Assembly: GCA_949128115.1 (NCBI GenBank)
Contig: OX421961.1
Coordinates: forward strand, 103,710,363-103,774,362
Length of the DNA stretch: 64,000 nucleotides
Direction of reading: 5' to 3'
DNA from: Anaspis maculata
Lineage: Eukaryota > Arthropoda > Insecta > Coleoptera > Scraptiidae
A program made the translations under genes and the position numbers. Shown one piece after another: positions 1 through 11,399 of the stretch. The notes under the pieces were generated by a model. It saw only the letters and a program-made list of their open reading frames with translations. It had not been told where the DNA came from and searched no databases. Numbering within the stretch: the stretch's first letter is position 1; each line of letters starts with the position of its first letter.

Positions 1-131
1 AACTGGAGCACATACAAGTATCGGCACCCCTTCAAAAGAAAGCTAAAAAGTCAGGCCCAATTGAAATTGTTTGTTGTTGCATATATATTTGTCTGAAAAT
101 CGCGCTGGATTGTTTTAGCTGGAATATCCTA

Positions 132-819
132 TACAGGGTAGTCCAGGATTATTCTGAAAAATTTCAATGATCGATAGAGCATGAAAAACCAATAAGAACA
201 AACAAAACCCCCGATATCAAAAATGCATGAGTATTTACGGAGATATAGCCTGTCAAAGTTGAAGGCTTTGACCTTTTTCTTTCATAACTTCTAAATCAAC
301 AGACCGATTTTGCTCAAATTCTGTGAAGTTAAACCTTGAATAGGTATCCGTCGCTCACTTGATGGAAATCCCCTGCAAAAGGCTCAGTGGCGTGGATTTT
401 AGAGAGATGCCCATTTTTATCCCCATATTTTTAACGCCACTGGATTTTGTTGGAGAATCATCAGATTTTTGGTATCCTTATTGAATTTAGAAGCAGAGAC
501 TCATATGTGTTACCTTTTTGTCAAATCAGTGGTTTCGGAGATATTTGGTTCGAAATTTCAAAAACACAGAGTAATCGTGACTGTTTATTTTTATCATATT
601 TTATTTTAAATCGGTAATTTGACAACACGACAGAAACAAACTATAACAGACTTTCAAAATGCATTTTTTATAATCCAAACACATTTGACAACTGTTTCTT
701 TTGTCAAGAGACCCGTTTTTCACCTTCAACTTTGACGGGCAATGTCTCTGTGAAAATATGCATTTTTGATATATGGTTTTTGGATTTGTTCTTATTGTTT
801 TCTCATGGACTACTCTGTA
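132..819. mobile_element. Fold-back element with CAGGGTA ends
   Basis: The left end TACAGGGTAGTCC and the right end GGACTACTCTGTA are inverted. The inversion continues inward for about 140 bp, through the matching blocks near 165-270 and 715-800. The interior is AT-rich with no coding frame. A TA sits at each outer edge, which would fit a TA target duplication. It belongs to the wider group of CAGGGTG-ended repeats in this window. It is non-autonomous, and the superfamily assignment is only inferred. Confidence 0.7.
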
Positions 820-944
820 GATAGGTCCTATTGAATCTCAACCGGCGGTGGTCAACCGGACTCATAATACTGGACCTATAGCTGTATTACAGTACACAAT
901 TTCTTGTACAATGTCTTGTACAATCTGCCAAAACGTGACGAAGT

Positions 945-1772
945 GCATGGTCATGTCCTTTTCGAGGTCCTCTGGACCCCTGGAGTTCCCATACAAGATT
1001 GGCGATCACATTCTGGCCAGACCCAGTGTCATCAAAGACCTTGGCGTGTACTTCGACCCAAAGCTTTCTTTCTCAGAGCACATTGGTTACGTGCACAGGG
1101 CAGCCTACACTACACTGGGTTTCGTGACACGGAACTCCGGGGACTTTTCCAACATCGAGACATTGCAGCGTCTCTTTTCGTCCTTGGTTTTGCCACGGCT
1201 GGAGTATGCATCCGTCATCTGGTGCCCCTACCACGAGAAATATGTGTCCTTTCTGGAGGGTGTGCAGCGGCGTTTCCCGAAGCTGCTGGCCCTCAGGGTC
1301 GATGGAGTTTACCCTTGTGTTGGTTTCCCGCAGCAGTCGTTGCTGGCCAGATTTGGTCATCGGTCCTTGGAAAGCCGTAGAACGGTTGGCTACCTTCTTT
1401 TCCTGCATAGGCTTGTTTCGGGTGCGGTAACCTCCCCCAGTGTTCTTTCAAGGATCTCCCTAAATGTTCCAAGACGGCCTAAGGCGGAGTGATGTTTTTT
1501 TATGTGAGGCCCACACAAAAGCTCTTTTACTTCAATTCTCCAGTGAACCGCCTTGCTCTGACATACAATAGGTTCCAGGAGAAGTTCGACATTTTCAACT
1601 GCAGTGCGGCGGATGTCAGGCGAGTTTTTGATTGAGATGCAATCGACGCATTGTTCTTGTCAGTGAGTAGTATTGCGACGGATTTTCTTTTCTTCGTTCC
1701 GCGGTCACGCTATTATTGGACTTGTTAGTCTGTTGCGTGCCCGTATATATAATAATAATAATAATAATAATA
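945..1772 (+). pseudogene. 5'-truncated LINE reverse transcriptase C-terminus
   Basis: The frame ending at 1490 encodes the part downstream of the RT palm of a non-LTR retrotransposon: a KCMVMSFSR block, then DLGVYFDPKLSF..HI, then LVLPRLEYASVIWCPY and LEGVQRRF, all typical of Jockey/I-type elements. A frameshift near 1480-1500 moves the rest to another frame (PVNRLALTYNRFQEKFDIFN), which ends at a TGA at 1633-1635. A 3' untranslated part follows and ends in (TAA)n at 1750-1772, as in I-like elements. The catalytic YADD part and everything upstream are missing, so this is a dead copy. It sits inside the MITE at 877-1874. Confidence 0.85.
1750..1772 (+). repeat. (TAA)n tail of the LINE fragment
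   Basis: An uninterrupted run of TAA units directly follows the LINE 3' region. Such a tail is typical of I-like elements and marks the 3' end of the insertion. Confidence 0.8.
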
Positions 1773-3049
1773 GTGATAATAAAATAGTGTCAAAAAACAA
1801 TGAACTTGAATTTGTTGATTCCACAGGTTGTACAAGAAACTGAGCAAGAAATTGTGTAGTGTAATACAGCTATAATACAGCTTTAAGGCTCATAAAATTA
1901 GTATTAGTCCGGTGGACTAGCGCCAAATATTGCATTAACTATGCATTTCATGACAACGGAACAATTTTTTGCAGGCATGTTCAGAAAGCCTTCCTCTATC
2001 ATTTGAGAAGTGCTGCCAAGCAATTTTTCAATGTGGGGGGCCAGGGGGACCCCTTTTTGACAGTTTAAATCGTTTTTTTGTCGATAAAATCCGTGATAAA
2101 AATGGTATAAAAAAACTTCAACGGATTATTGGAGAGCAACTCAAAATGTCACTTATGTATGTTAAGACTTATCACAGGGTGAACAGGCTCCGAGAAAAAT
2201 GACTTTTCCGTCAACATGCGATATGATGGAGAAAAAATTGCGCCAAAGACCTTTAGTTCCGACATTGAAAGATGCCGATTGGCATATTTTAACTGTACCC
2301 AACTGCGTCATTGGTGCCGGATCTATATACAGGGTGGAAGAGAAAAATATTTTCATTTTTACTTATTTCAAAAATCAAGATAGATAAAATGGGCGAAATT
2401 TGAGAATAGGGTAGTGACCGATTTTTTTTTTTATTATTTTTTTTAAAAGTTCACTTCTTGATAAGTGACGCTATATAGTTAACAAATTTTTTTTCGTAAG
2501 TTTTCTTGGTAAAAAAAAATTATGAAAGTTTTTGATCATTTCAAATTTGGCGCGATGACGTCACAATCTTTCATAGGCGGAGAAGCAGGCTTGACAACAC
2601 TACAGAACTTACTACAAAAAGCACTAGCGTCAACCCGTCAACGCTCATAACAGCTGATTGTTATATTGTTAACGCTTTATGTATCTGTGCGGTGATTCGT
2701 GTTGTTTAGTTGTTTTGCTTGAAAATATGGAAAGTTGGTAAAATCTTTCATGATTTATGAATATTTCAAGACTACATCAGACTTCAATGGTTATTTTATG
2801 CTGGCAAACTTCAACGTCAACACTGACACACAGGCAACGGAGGTGGGGTCATCCCCACTACTGTCAAAAGATTGAAACGTCACAGCCCGCCTTACAGCTC
2901 GGTAGATTTGAAATCGTTCGCAAAAGTAGCCACTTTCAAGGCAGATTTTGAGACACTTGAAACTTTTTTTTTCGAATTTTCACGAAACGTAGTCTTGTTA
3001 TCAAGGCTCTACATTCTATTAGTATGATTTTTTTGAATATTTTTCGATG

Positions 3050-3646
3050 GTGGTCACTACTAGTATATTGGAAATAGAAAAAAATAGGTGCTTTGCTGGA
3101 ATGATTTCAAACAAAAACGATTTTTTCACCAATGCAAGCTTACAGTCTCTTCTCCAACATATCAAAAGTCCTCAACTCTGCGACTGCTACAAATCAGTAT
3201 ACAGGGTGAAAGTTTATTATTTTTCTCTACTTTATTTTTTTCTTGAGAAACTGATTACCAAAATAACGGTTTCAGGCTAGTTTGATAGGCCATAGTCTTC
3301 CAATAAACATATGAAAAATATACCACCCAGCAACTGCTGCGTATCAAGTTACAGGGTGAAAACTATTTTTCATCTTCAATTTTTTTTCTTGGTGAAACGG
3401 ATCTAGATTGAAGCCGGTTCCAGTTCTTTTGCAAGCTTATAGTGTCATACTGAACATATAAAAAGGACACATCTCTACATCTGCTACTTCCCAATTTACA
3501 GGGTGAAAAGTCATTTTCACGTTTCAATTTTTTTCTTGATGAAATCGGCTCACAAAACAATTGCGACTGGTTTTTCTGTAAATTTGAGGTTTCTAGTCAA
3601 ACATATAAAAATAATACATTTCTGCGACAGCTACTTTTTCATTTAC
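3050..3646 (+). repeat. About 150-bp tandem repeat in the left palindrome arm
   Basis: Units begin with ACAGGGTGAAA at about 3199, 3351 and 3499 (spacing 152 and 148). A partial unit precedes them from about 3050. Each unit runs through a T-rich stretch ending TTCTTG, a GAAAC-NGAT block, a CATAT(A/G)AAAA block and a CTGC-rich end. Units are clearly diverged from one another. Confidence 0.7.
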
Positions 3647-4619
3647 TAATTTGAATGTTTGGTTGCGTTCCAAGATTTTTTGAATTTTTGATGCAATACC
3701 GTCCGTTTTTTTTTCTAGGCCCCAGCTTATAGCGCCTTTATTATGGGTTTCACACCCAACATATTATATATTTTTGAAATCAGAAGAACAGAATCTTTCG
3801 ATTGATGGTATGTCAAATTATTTTTGACAGATGTCATTTTTTGACAATTGACGGAATAGTACTTGTGACACACCATTTTAAAGCCCATAAAATTCTTAGG
3901 AGAACTGTGTTTTCATTTCTGAAATAGGATGTCTTTAACAGCTTCTGGAGGTCTTTGAATAGGAAAAATTGTTAAAATTCAGAAATACCAACTCAATAAT
4001 TAATAGGTATTTTTAATATCAACTGATGATAATATTCTGATTTAAAATCGTCCAAATCAGCGGGAGGTTCTATAAACACCTCATCTTTCAGATAGGCTCA
4101 TAAAAAAATCGAGGGGGTCATACCTGGCCACCTCGGATACTATCGCGTTGGGCTGGCAGTTCCAATTCACCGGTCGTTGAATCTCTCGTTCAAGGAACAA
4201 GGAGACGGTCATTTCAAATAACTTTTTAAGGGCATTTTCCGTTTCATTGTGATTATTTATTGATTATTATCATTAGTTATTATTAAAAATACCTGTTTTG
4301 CCTGCTTACGTATTTATTGAGTATTTCTGAATTTCAACAATTTTTTCTATTTGAAGACCTCCAGAAGCTGTGAAAGATATTATATTCCAAAAATGAACAC
4401 ACAGTTTTCCTCAGAATTCAATGGGCTTTGAAATGATGTATCACAAGTACTATTTTGTCAATTGTCAAAAAATGACATCTGTCAAAAATAATTTGACATA
4501 TCATCAATCGGAAGATTTTGTTCTTCTGATTTCAAAAATATATAATATGTTGGGTGAGGAACCTATAATAAAGGCGCTACGCGCTGGGGCCTAGAAAAAA
4601 AGACGGACGGTATACCCGA

Positions 4620-5170
4620 ATATACCCCAACATTTAAATTTATAAAAAAAAACGTAGCTGTAGTAGGAATGTATTATTTTGATATGTTTGACTAGAAACT
4701 TCAAGTCTACAGAAAAATCAGTCGCAATTGTTGTGTGAGCCAATTTCACCAAGAAAAAAATTGAAACGTGAAAATGACTTTTCACCCTGTAAATTGAAAA
4801 GCAGGAGTTGCAGAGATATATCCTTTTTGTATGTTCAGTATGACATTATAAGCTTGCAAAAGAACTGAAACCGGCTTCAATCTAGATCAGTTCCACCAAG
4901 AAACAAAATTGGAGATGAAAAATAGTTTTCACCCTGTAACTTGATACACAGCAGTGGCTGGGTGCTATATTTTTTATATGTTTATTGGAAGACTATGGCC
5001 TATCAAACTAGCCTGAAACCGTTTTTTTCAGTCATCAGTTTTTCAAGAAAGAAAAAAAAGTAAGGAAAAATAATAAACTTTCACCCTGTATACTAATTTG
5101 TAGCAGTCCCAGAGTTGAGGACTTTTGATATGTTGAAGAGGGAACTGAAAGCTAGCCATGGTGAAAAAAA
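4620..5170 (-). repeat. About 150-bp tandem repeat in the right palindrome arm
   Basis: This is the mirror image of the 3050-3646 array. TTTCACCCTGTA occurs at about 4783, 4931 and 5086 with the same spacing. Each unit is closer to its mirror unit across the palindrome than to its tandem neighbour, as far as can be judged by eye. Confidence 0.7.
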
Positions 5171-5230
5171 AAATCGTTTTTGTTTGACTTAATTCCAGCA
5201 GATATTCTATTTCCAATATACTATACTCTA

Positions 5231-5934
5231 TTGATGCTTCATTCAATGCGTGTGAAGACACAACAAACCGTTTCAAAATATCTTCAAGCGTTCCTGAAAT
5301 ATTTTGAAAAAACTGAAGAATATCATCAAAATTTTACTTTCTACTTTGATTTCGTATTTTCCATTTTACAGAGGTATATACTATAGTTTAACAACAAATT
5401 AGGGTGAAAACTAAACAGATACATCACTCACCGGCATCAGTCATGTATGCGTCAATGCGTCATATACAGGGTGTAAGAAAAACTGGTTGTTTTCTTTGCT
5501 GTAATAGAAAAACCAAGACATAAAAAGTGGAAAATTAGGGAGGTAAGAAGTTTTCGGGGAAACAAACCAAGCCAAGACACCTGATAAGGTAAATTACTGA
5601 CGTGAATGTGTAATTCACGCGTTTTTTTGCTTGTTTTTTATATACAGCTAAAAAACAACCATTTTTTCTTACACCCTGTATACAACGCATACATGATTGA
5701 TGCGTCGGTGATGATGCTGTTTAGTTTGAACCATAATTTATTGTATATTTGTGTATATTGTGAAATTTCTTGCATAACTTAGAGATATACCTCTGTATAA
5801 TGGAAAATACGCAATCAAAGTAGAAAGTAAAATTTTGATGATATTCTTCAGTGTTTTCAAAATATTTCAGGAACTCTCCAAGATATTCCAAAACGGTTTG
5901 TTGTGTCTTCACATGCATTGAATGGAACATCAAT
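5231..5934. repeat. Nested palindrome within the right arm
   Basis: The sequence 5231-5385 is inverted at 5790-5934. An inner pair, CATATACAGGGTGTAAG (about 5460) and its complement near 5670-5685, extends the symmetry to a centre near 5590. It is a palindrome inside one arm of the larger palindrome and has no partner in the other arm. Confidence 0.7.
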
Positions 5935-6982
5935 TCCTCAATTTTGTCCACTTCATCTATCTTGGTTTTTGAAATGAAAGAAAACAAAAATATTTTTCTC
6001 TTCCACCCTGTATATAGCTCCGGCACTATTGACGCTGTTGAGTGCCGTTCCCAACCAGTTCAGGTGTATATGATAAACAAATATGCCAATCGGCATTTTC
6101 AAGTGACGAAGCTAAAGGTCTAAGGTAGCTAAAGGCACAATATTTTCTTCATTATATTGCATGTTAACGGAAAGTCATTTTTTTCGGAACCTGTTCACCC
6201 TGTGATAGTTTTTATCAAAAATAAGTGACCTTTTGAGTTGCTCTTCAATAATCCGTTGGAATTTTTGATTTAGCATTACGGATTTTATCGACAAAAAACT
6301 ATTTAAGTTGTCAAAAAAGGCCCCCCCTGACCCCCCACATTGAGTAATTGCTTGGCACTCTTGGCAGCACTTCTCAAATGATAGATGGAGGCTCTCTGAA
6401 CATGCCTGCAAAAAATTGTTCCGTAGTCATGAAATGCATAGTTGTGACCTTAGTCCATCGGACTATATGATATTATACCATACTGAATAAAACCAGAATA
6501 TTCCAAGAATAGCTGAGCATTTGGTTGAAAGAAAGGGATCAGAGAGACCCTCGGAGAGACCATGCACGACAATTCTACATGATAATGTTGTTTGGTTAGG
6601 GTAAAGGCAGATGCCATTGCTCAATATAATCAACAAAAAACGAAAAGACATACGCATGTCTAGGCGATCTCTGAAATAATTATAATTAACCACGCACTTG
6701 AAAGATAATTGTTTTCGTGTTTCTGGTCGATTCCCTTCAATTACCGTAATAGTAATGACCATTGGCAGAAAATTTGGTGTCGCATACATCTGACGCACGT
6801 ATAGACATGCGTATGTGTTTGTTTGTAGATCTACCTACTTATATATTGCGATTCCATCATATGTCATGAAGTATATACCTATAGGTACCAGATGAAAGCC
6901 GGCCATCAAAGCCCCCAAATTATCCAAAGTTGACAGTCGTGGGGGGACATGGCGGCGTCGGGCCATTGGCACGCGCCAAAAA

Positions 6983-7282
6983 TTAAAATATCTCCGTACA
7001 AATCGACAAAATTATAGCAATCACGATGATGGGAGAGAAAAAAATTACACGTTTGGGCACAAACGGCACGACGTATGCAGAAGGCAACATAACGGTTTTC
7101 GGTTCACAAAAAACCGATTTGAAAAGATGTAGGGCGGGTGAATGAGCGTCGCGTTTGAATACCTTCTTTGGCTCAGTATCGGATGACAATCTGGTGAATG
7201 CGCGATTTTTTAGCGGCGTTTTGTTACCGGCCCGAGTGGGTGTTCCCGGGTCCTTCCGGACACCCTGCGTCGGGTTGGCCAC
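6983..7282 (-). CDS. Possible hypothetical exon (weak)
   Basis: This is a 99-codon frame in the least repetitive, GC-richer part of the left side. The product begins MANPTQGVRKDPG, is basic and Ser/Thr/Pro-rich for about 70 residues, and ends in a hydrophobic stretch (VIFFSPIIVIAIILSIC) before the stop. I do not recognise a family. It could be a first coding exon or chance; no splice partner was established. Confidence 0.15.
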   Translation of the reverse strand: MANPTQGVRKDPGTPTRAGNKTPLKNRAFTRLSSDTEPKKVFKRDAHSPALHLFKSVFCEPKTVMLPSAYVVPFVPKRVIFFSPIIVIAIILSICTEIF

Positions 7283-7533
7283 GGCCAGAACCTCAGCACA
7301 TTGCGTACAATAACCCTTCTTGATGGTCGTGCGATGCTTTCAACCTGGGGTCCTTCGCGTTTTGTTCTGGTTAATGCGGTAGGTACGTATACATATAAGT
7401 GTAAGTACTTAAACATTTTGAATGCAGCGCATATTCTTGACAAGGACCTCAGTTGCAAAGGCCAAATGATGCACCTAGAAGCCAAGGGGTATGAATGATA
7501 AAATATTCGTTCTTTTTAAGATGATCAAGTTAA

Positions 7534-7664
7534 TGGGTAGTATTAATAAAAAATAAGCATAAGCATTTGCTTGGATTTCATAGGTGTTGCTAGGGAAAGT
7601 CTGCTTAGCAACTCTTCAAAAATCTAAGCAAATGCTTATGCTTATTTTTTATTAATACTACCCA
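7534..7664. mobile_element. 131-bp hairpin MITE
   Basis: The arms (7534-7576 and 7622-7664) match over about 43 bases with one mismatch. They start TGGGTAGTATTAATAAAA and enclose a loop of about 45 bases. Such arm identity suggests a young insertion or strong gene conversion. The target duplication is not obvious. Confidence 0.75.
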
Positions 7665-8262
7665 AGGCCTCTTGATTTCTTGAATGAACTGCTGAATTAT
7701 TTTATGTTTTCGCCATATTGTTCAATTCTCATAGCATTTTAGCTATCAAGCTTACGGTATATGTAGGTATATCCTTTGGCCTCTCGATTCTATATGATTT
7801 CGCAAATAATATTGAACTGTAGTCCTCATATTTTCAGCAATTCACGTATTTCCCTTCCCTTTGGCTTTTAAGCGCAGGGCCGAAGTCGACTTGTTTGGGG
7901 GGGGGGAGGGGCAAAATATCTATGGAATACCGACTATCATACAAAAAAATCGCCGTCATGTCTGCCACAAGACTTCTCATCGTAGCATCCTTCCTGCAAC
8001 GTTTTTAAAGGTTATTTGAATTATCTGTAAAATTACCTTGATAATGCAATATTATTTTTGTACATGCACTATTTGTTTCAAATATACGGATTTGAAAATT
8101 TTATTAAATCAGACAGGGCCGTTCCTAGGGGTTTGAGCGCCCGTGTGCAAAGCTTCTAATCTGCGCCCCCCCCCCCTATTGTATACTCAACCCAAAAAGA
8201 TGAAAGAATTCAGAATCCATGTCACTGTTCTATTTCCTATTTTTTCACAAAAGTAATATAAT

Positions 8263-8390
8263 AGCTGTATTACACTACACAATTTATTGTACACTTTACT
8301 GAATAATGTGCCAAAATACTGTAAAAAAAAACATCGAATTGATTGTTTAACTGACAGATTGTACAAGAAATTGTGTAGTGTAATACAGCT
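8263..8390. mobile_element. Small MITE, intact copy
   Basis: It has inverted ends AGCTGTATTACACTACACAA and the complement at 8362-8390, and is 128 bp long. It is the same family as the split copy at 877-1874 and is nested in the hAT element. Confidence 0.75.
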
Positions 8391-8639
8391 TCAACAGATA
8401 TAAATCTTACAAAAAACAACAATTCAGTGAATGAGTTAAAAAAAAAACATTAATATCCAGGATATCAATGAATCTTGGGTTTTCAAATACATATCTGCAT
8501 TTTTGCTGGGAACTTTTCATTATCTTTCAGGGATCACAAGTAAATATCTAACTTTCATACTTGTTAGGTGGGAGCATTGGCTTCTGGCGAATTTGAAGGA
8601 TTCGCATTCGTCAGGGGAAAACGTTCGCTAAACGTTCGC

Positions 8640-10114
8640 GAAACGTTCGGTGACCATAGACAAGGACAAAAGTAGAAGAGGCAAGATACCTGCGCGGCTG
8701 TGTAATTTGTAGGCCGGCCATTTTGATTACATAACGGTTTTTCCTGGCGGCAATTTTAATTATGACAGGTGGGTGACAGTACTGACAGTGTACTTGATGA
8801 CAGCTACGAAGTTTTAGGTTAGATTGATTTGTTGTGATCGAACTTTCCTCGGCGCCTAAATTTGGTTTTGTGTAAAACATAACAATAGAATTCAATGTTG
8901 AGTGTTATTCAATGTTCGTTTCCACGAATTCTACTTTTTGACCGGATATTATTTATATTCCTGGGATGCATTGCATTATTAATGCATTGTCGAGTGCACT
9001 GTACTTGATGACTTTTTGTTAAGAAAGTGAAGCAAGAAAGCCGCTATGGAAGTATGGAGAATGGGGTCCGCAGTTCAATCTCCACTTAGAAGCTGTGAAA
9101 CAGATATCGAGGCCTCTGTGTGAAGTGTTCGTTTGGCGTTTTTGTCTGTGTAATAAGTTTGATCGAACCTGATCGAACTCAGCTAATGCATCAATACAGG
9201 ATGTCTTGTTATAACTATCGAAATTTGCAAGAATATCAAGCGATTGATGAACCCAGAGATGGGAAGATATCCTTTCCTTTCATACGTAACACTGAATTTA
9301 AATAATCAAATTTCACTCCGGTAACTAAGTTTTGTTTTTAGTTTTCCACGGGGTGATGGGTTTCGATTGTGGCTCGAGGCAATTGGAATGATGAAGGAAT
9401 AACTTGGAAACGTCTTAAAAGAAAGGCTCGGTGCTGCTGATTTGTTCGAGGCATTTCGAAGTAATGTGAACAAAATTTTCTCCAGACTCCCAGGACCCGA
9501 TTCAGAACCTCGTTTCGGACAATGATATTTTGAAACAAACAATTCTATCTTAATTGAAAGAACTGTAAGATGCTATTTGAAAATAAGATTAGGTGCACAA
9601 TCTAGCCAAAACGTAAAGCGAAGAGCTGATTCAGTGTGATGTTCAACGAACACTTTCAAACTTGTATTATTTTATCACAAGTAAAACATTGAATATTTTT
9701 CTTGAAATTTTATTCTGTAGCTCAAATTAAGCACATATCGTGGGCCTTATGCCCATACGTGTATGGCCCATACTCGCAGTCGGTCTCCGATTGTCCCAAG
9801 GACTTGAGACATGCGAAGTCGGAGATCGAGCGAAGTATTGACTATGAGTATGAGGATTAGTCAAGGCCGTGAGCAGAAATTCTTGAGTTATTTGTTTCAT
9901 TTACAAAGTATAGCCTACAAATTGTCTCATGACTGTCATCTGTTTTGACGTCTGTCTATGGTTTTGACTCGCGCGTACTCCCCCCATTTGAATTGCCGCC
10001 TTGGAAAAACCGTTATGACCTAAAAATGGCGGACCCCATGCGATATCGGCTGAAATGGATGCGCAGTGGTTCTTCCTTCTTCTACTTTTGTCCTTGTCTA
10101 TGTCGGTGACAGGA
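8640..10114. mobile_element. Fold-back element nested in the hAT
   Basis: The arm near 8645-8780 (CATAGACAAGGACAAAAGTAG, CATAACGGTTTTTCC, GGCGGCAATT) is inverted at about 9985-10110. The match is imperfect, about 150-250 bp per arm. The centre (about 8950-9850) shows no coding frame of note. Confidence 0.65.
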
Positions 10115-10220
10115 ATGGGATCATTTCTCTGCATTCTGTTTATTTCCCTCATCTGGGGCGGAGCTGGCTGCCTTAGTTACCGTGGTCTGTGGTTGTCTTT
10201 ATCTTGTGATACGGTTTTCT

Positions 10221-10568
10221 TTTTTTTTTTTTTTATTCGTTTATTTAACGTCGGCCTATTTCCGCAACGAGGCCTAACACCGACGCCGGTGAATGCTTTC
10301 CTCCACTATACCGGAAATTTTGCCGAACCCCTGTGTGTTCCAACACAGGGTAGGGATTTTTAACGACCACCAACATCGCATGGGGTCGGCACCATCGTTC
10401 GTATTTTACGTGCTATGCGACACACGGCGCGTCTTGCATTTAGCAAGCATTCCAACTAAACCAAGGAGCTTGTTTTTCGAGGCCGAAAATCCGTCCCCGG
10501 CGGAGATCGAACCCGCGACCTCTGGAGTGGCAGTCGAACGCGCTAACTAACCACACCACAAGCTCCTC
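10221..10568 (-). mobile_element. tRNA-derived SINE
   Basis: Read on the minus strand it begins GAGGAGCTTGTGGTGTGG. It carries an RNA polymerase III A box-like part (GTGGTTAGTTAGCGCG) and a B box (GGTTCGATCTCC) at about 10504-10515, and ends in a poly(A) run (plus-strand T run, 10220-10234). It is flanked by a target duplication, ATACGGTTTTCT at 10209-10220 and ATATGGTTTTCT at 10569-10580 (one mismatch). This is the standard layout of a retroposed tRNA-related SINE and shows that the tail side is on the left. Confidence 0.85.
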
Positions 10569-10587
10569 ATATGGTTTTCTACGACTG

Positions 10588-11190
10588 AAGCTTAGTTTAT
10601 AGTCAACGCAAGCGGATACGGAACCGCAGACGGTTACGCAACCGGTATAGTGTCAGAAAAACCGATAGTTTATAGTGAACGCTTTCAGAGGCGCACGCCT
10701 GCGTCGTAGGAGAAGGAATCATAGGAGATTTGTTTGCCTGAGTGTGGCGCTCCACTCCACATTGACATTGTTGTTAACTTAGCCATCTAAACTCAAATTC
10801 TGATTGGTGGAAACCAAGGTCATTAACGTATCCGCATCAACGCAAGATTTGGATATTGACCAACTCCTTGCGTATATACGGGATACGGTTGCGAGTATTG
10901 CGTTCACTATAAACGATTATGGCGTTTTCACTTCGTCGAAGTATAGCGTTGCGTAAGCGTATGCGGCTTGGTTTCCACCAATCAGAATTTGAGTTTGGAT
11001 GGCTAAGTGAAAAACGTCAACGTGGAGTGGAGCGGCACACTCAGGCAAACAAATCACCGATTCCCTTCTCTTACGACGCAGGCGTGCGTCTATGGGAGCG
11101 TTCACTATAAACAAGCGGTTTTGCTTACGCTGCCGTTTGCGTAACCGTATGCGGTTCCGTATCTGCTTGTGTCGACTATAAACTAAGCTT
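10588..11190. mobile_element. 603-bp fold-back MITE
   Basis: The ends AAGCTTAGTTTATAGTC and GACTATAAACTAAGCTT are exact inverses. Arms of about 270-290 bp mirror each other (for example ACTCAAATTCTGATTGGTGG against CCACCAATCAGAATTTGAGT). It sits a few bases from the SINE, inside the hAT element. No coding capacity. Confidence 0.82.
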
Positions 11191-11399
11191 AACAACGGAG
11201 AATTGCTTCGTCTTGGTATGATTGGTTTTCGCATCGGGTGCTAAAGCGCCGCCTGGCTATAACGGAGGGCGCAAAGCGCCCTTTTTGAATTTTTTTTAGT
11301 CGGTCGAATTTTTGCGCCCCTGGCAAAGTGCGCCCGCGTGCGTTGCACGCCTTGAACGCCCCGTTAGGAACGGCCCTGAAATCAGATGTACATAGATGA

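Larger units (their letters stand above)
877..1874. mobile_element. MITE split by a LINE insertion
   Basis: The left terminus (880-910, AGCTGTATTACAGTACACAA) is the inverted partner of the right terminus at about 1848-1872. A second, uninterrupted copy of only 128 bp lies at 8263-8390, so the 1 kb length here is explained by an insert between about 945 and 1785. The MITE itself has no coding capacity. Confidence 0.7.
1904..6465. mobile_element. 4.6 kb palindromic fold-back element
   Basis: The outer ends TAGTCCGGTGGACTA (left) and TAGTCCATCGGACTA (right) are inverted. The sequence then mirrors itself almost throughout: 1930-2390 pairs with 5950-6440, 3050-3650 with 4620-5170, and 3690-4010 with 4270-4600. 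The loop is about 4030-4260. The region 2400-3040 on the left has no simple partner, and the right arm instead holds its own nested palindrome (5231-5934). No transposase frame is visible; all frames are short. The structure resembles Foldback/Galileo-type elements, whose long inverted repeats contain tandem units, but that relationship is inferred from architecture only. Confidence 0.8.
8114..11378. mobile_element. hAT-type element, non-autonomous, heavily nested
   Basis: The termini CAGGGCCGTTCCTAGG (8114) and CCGTTAGGAACGGCCCTG (ending 11378) are inverted. They are flanked by a perfect 8-bp duplication AAATCAGA (8106-8113 and 11379-11386). CAG-type termini and 8-bp duplications are the hallmark of hAT transposons. 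G/C-rich subterminal parts (GCGCCC...) mirror each other near both ends. No transposase remains. Most of its length is later insertions: a MITE (8263-8390), a fold-back (8640-10114), a SINE (10221-10568) and another fold-back (10588-11190). Confidence 0.88.

Noticed and set aside
848..944. Start of the 214-codon frame as a true protein start
   Set aside because: The first 30 or so codons are MITE sequence read through by chance; LINE similarity begins only near 945.
3050..5170. CRISPR-like array in the 150-bp repeats
   Set aside because: Units are long, diverged, contiguous without spacers and in an arthropod-like nuclear context.
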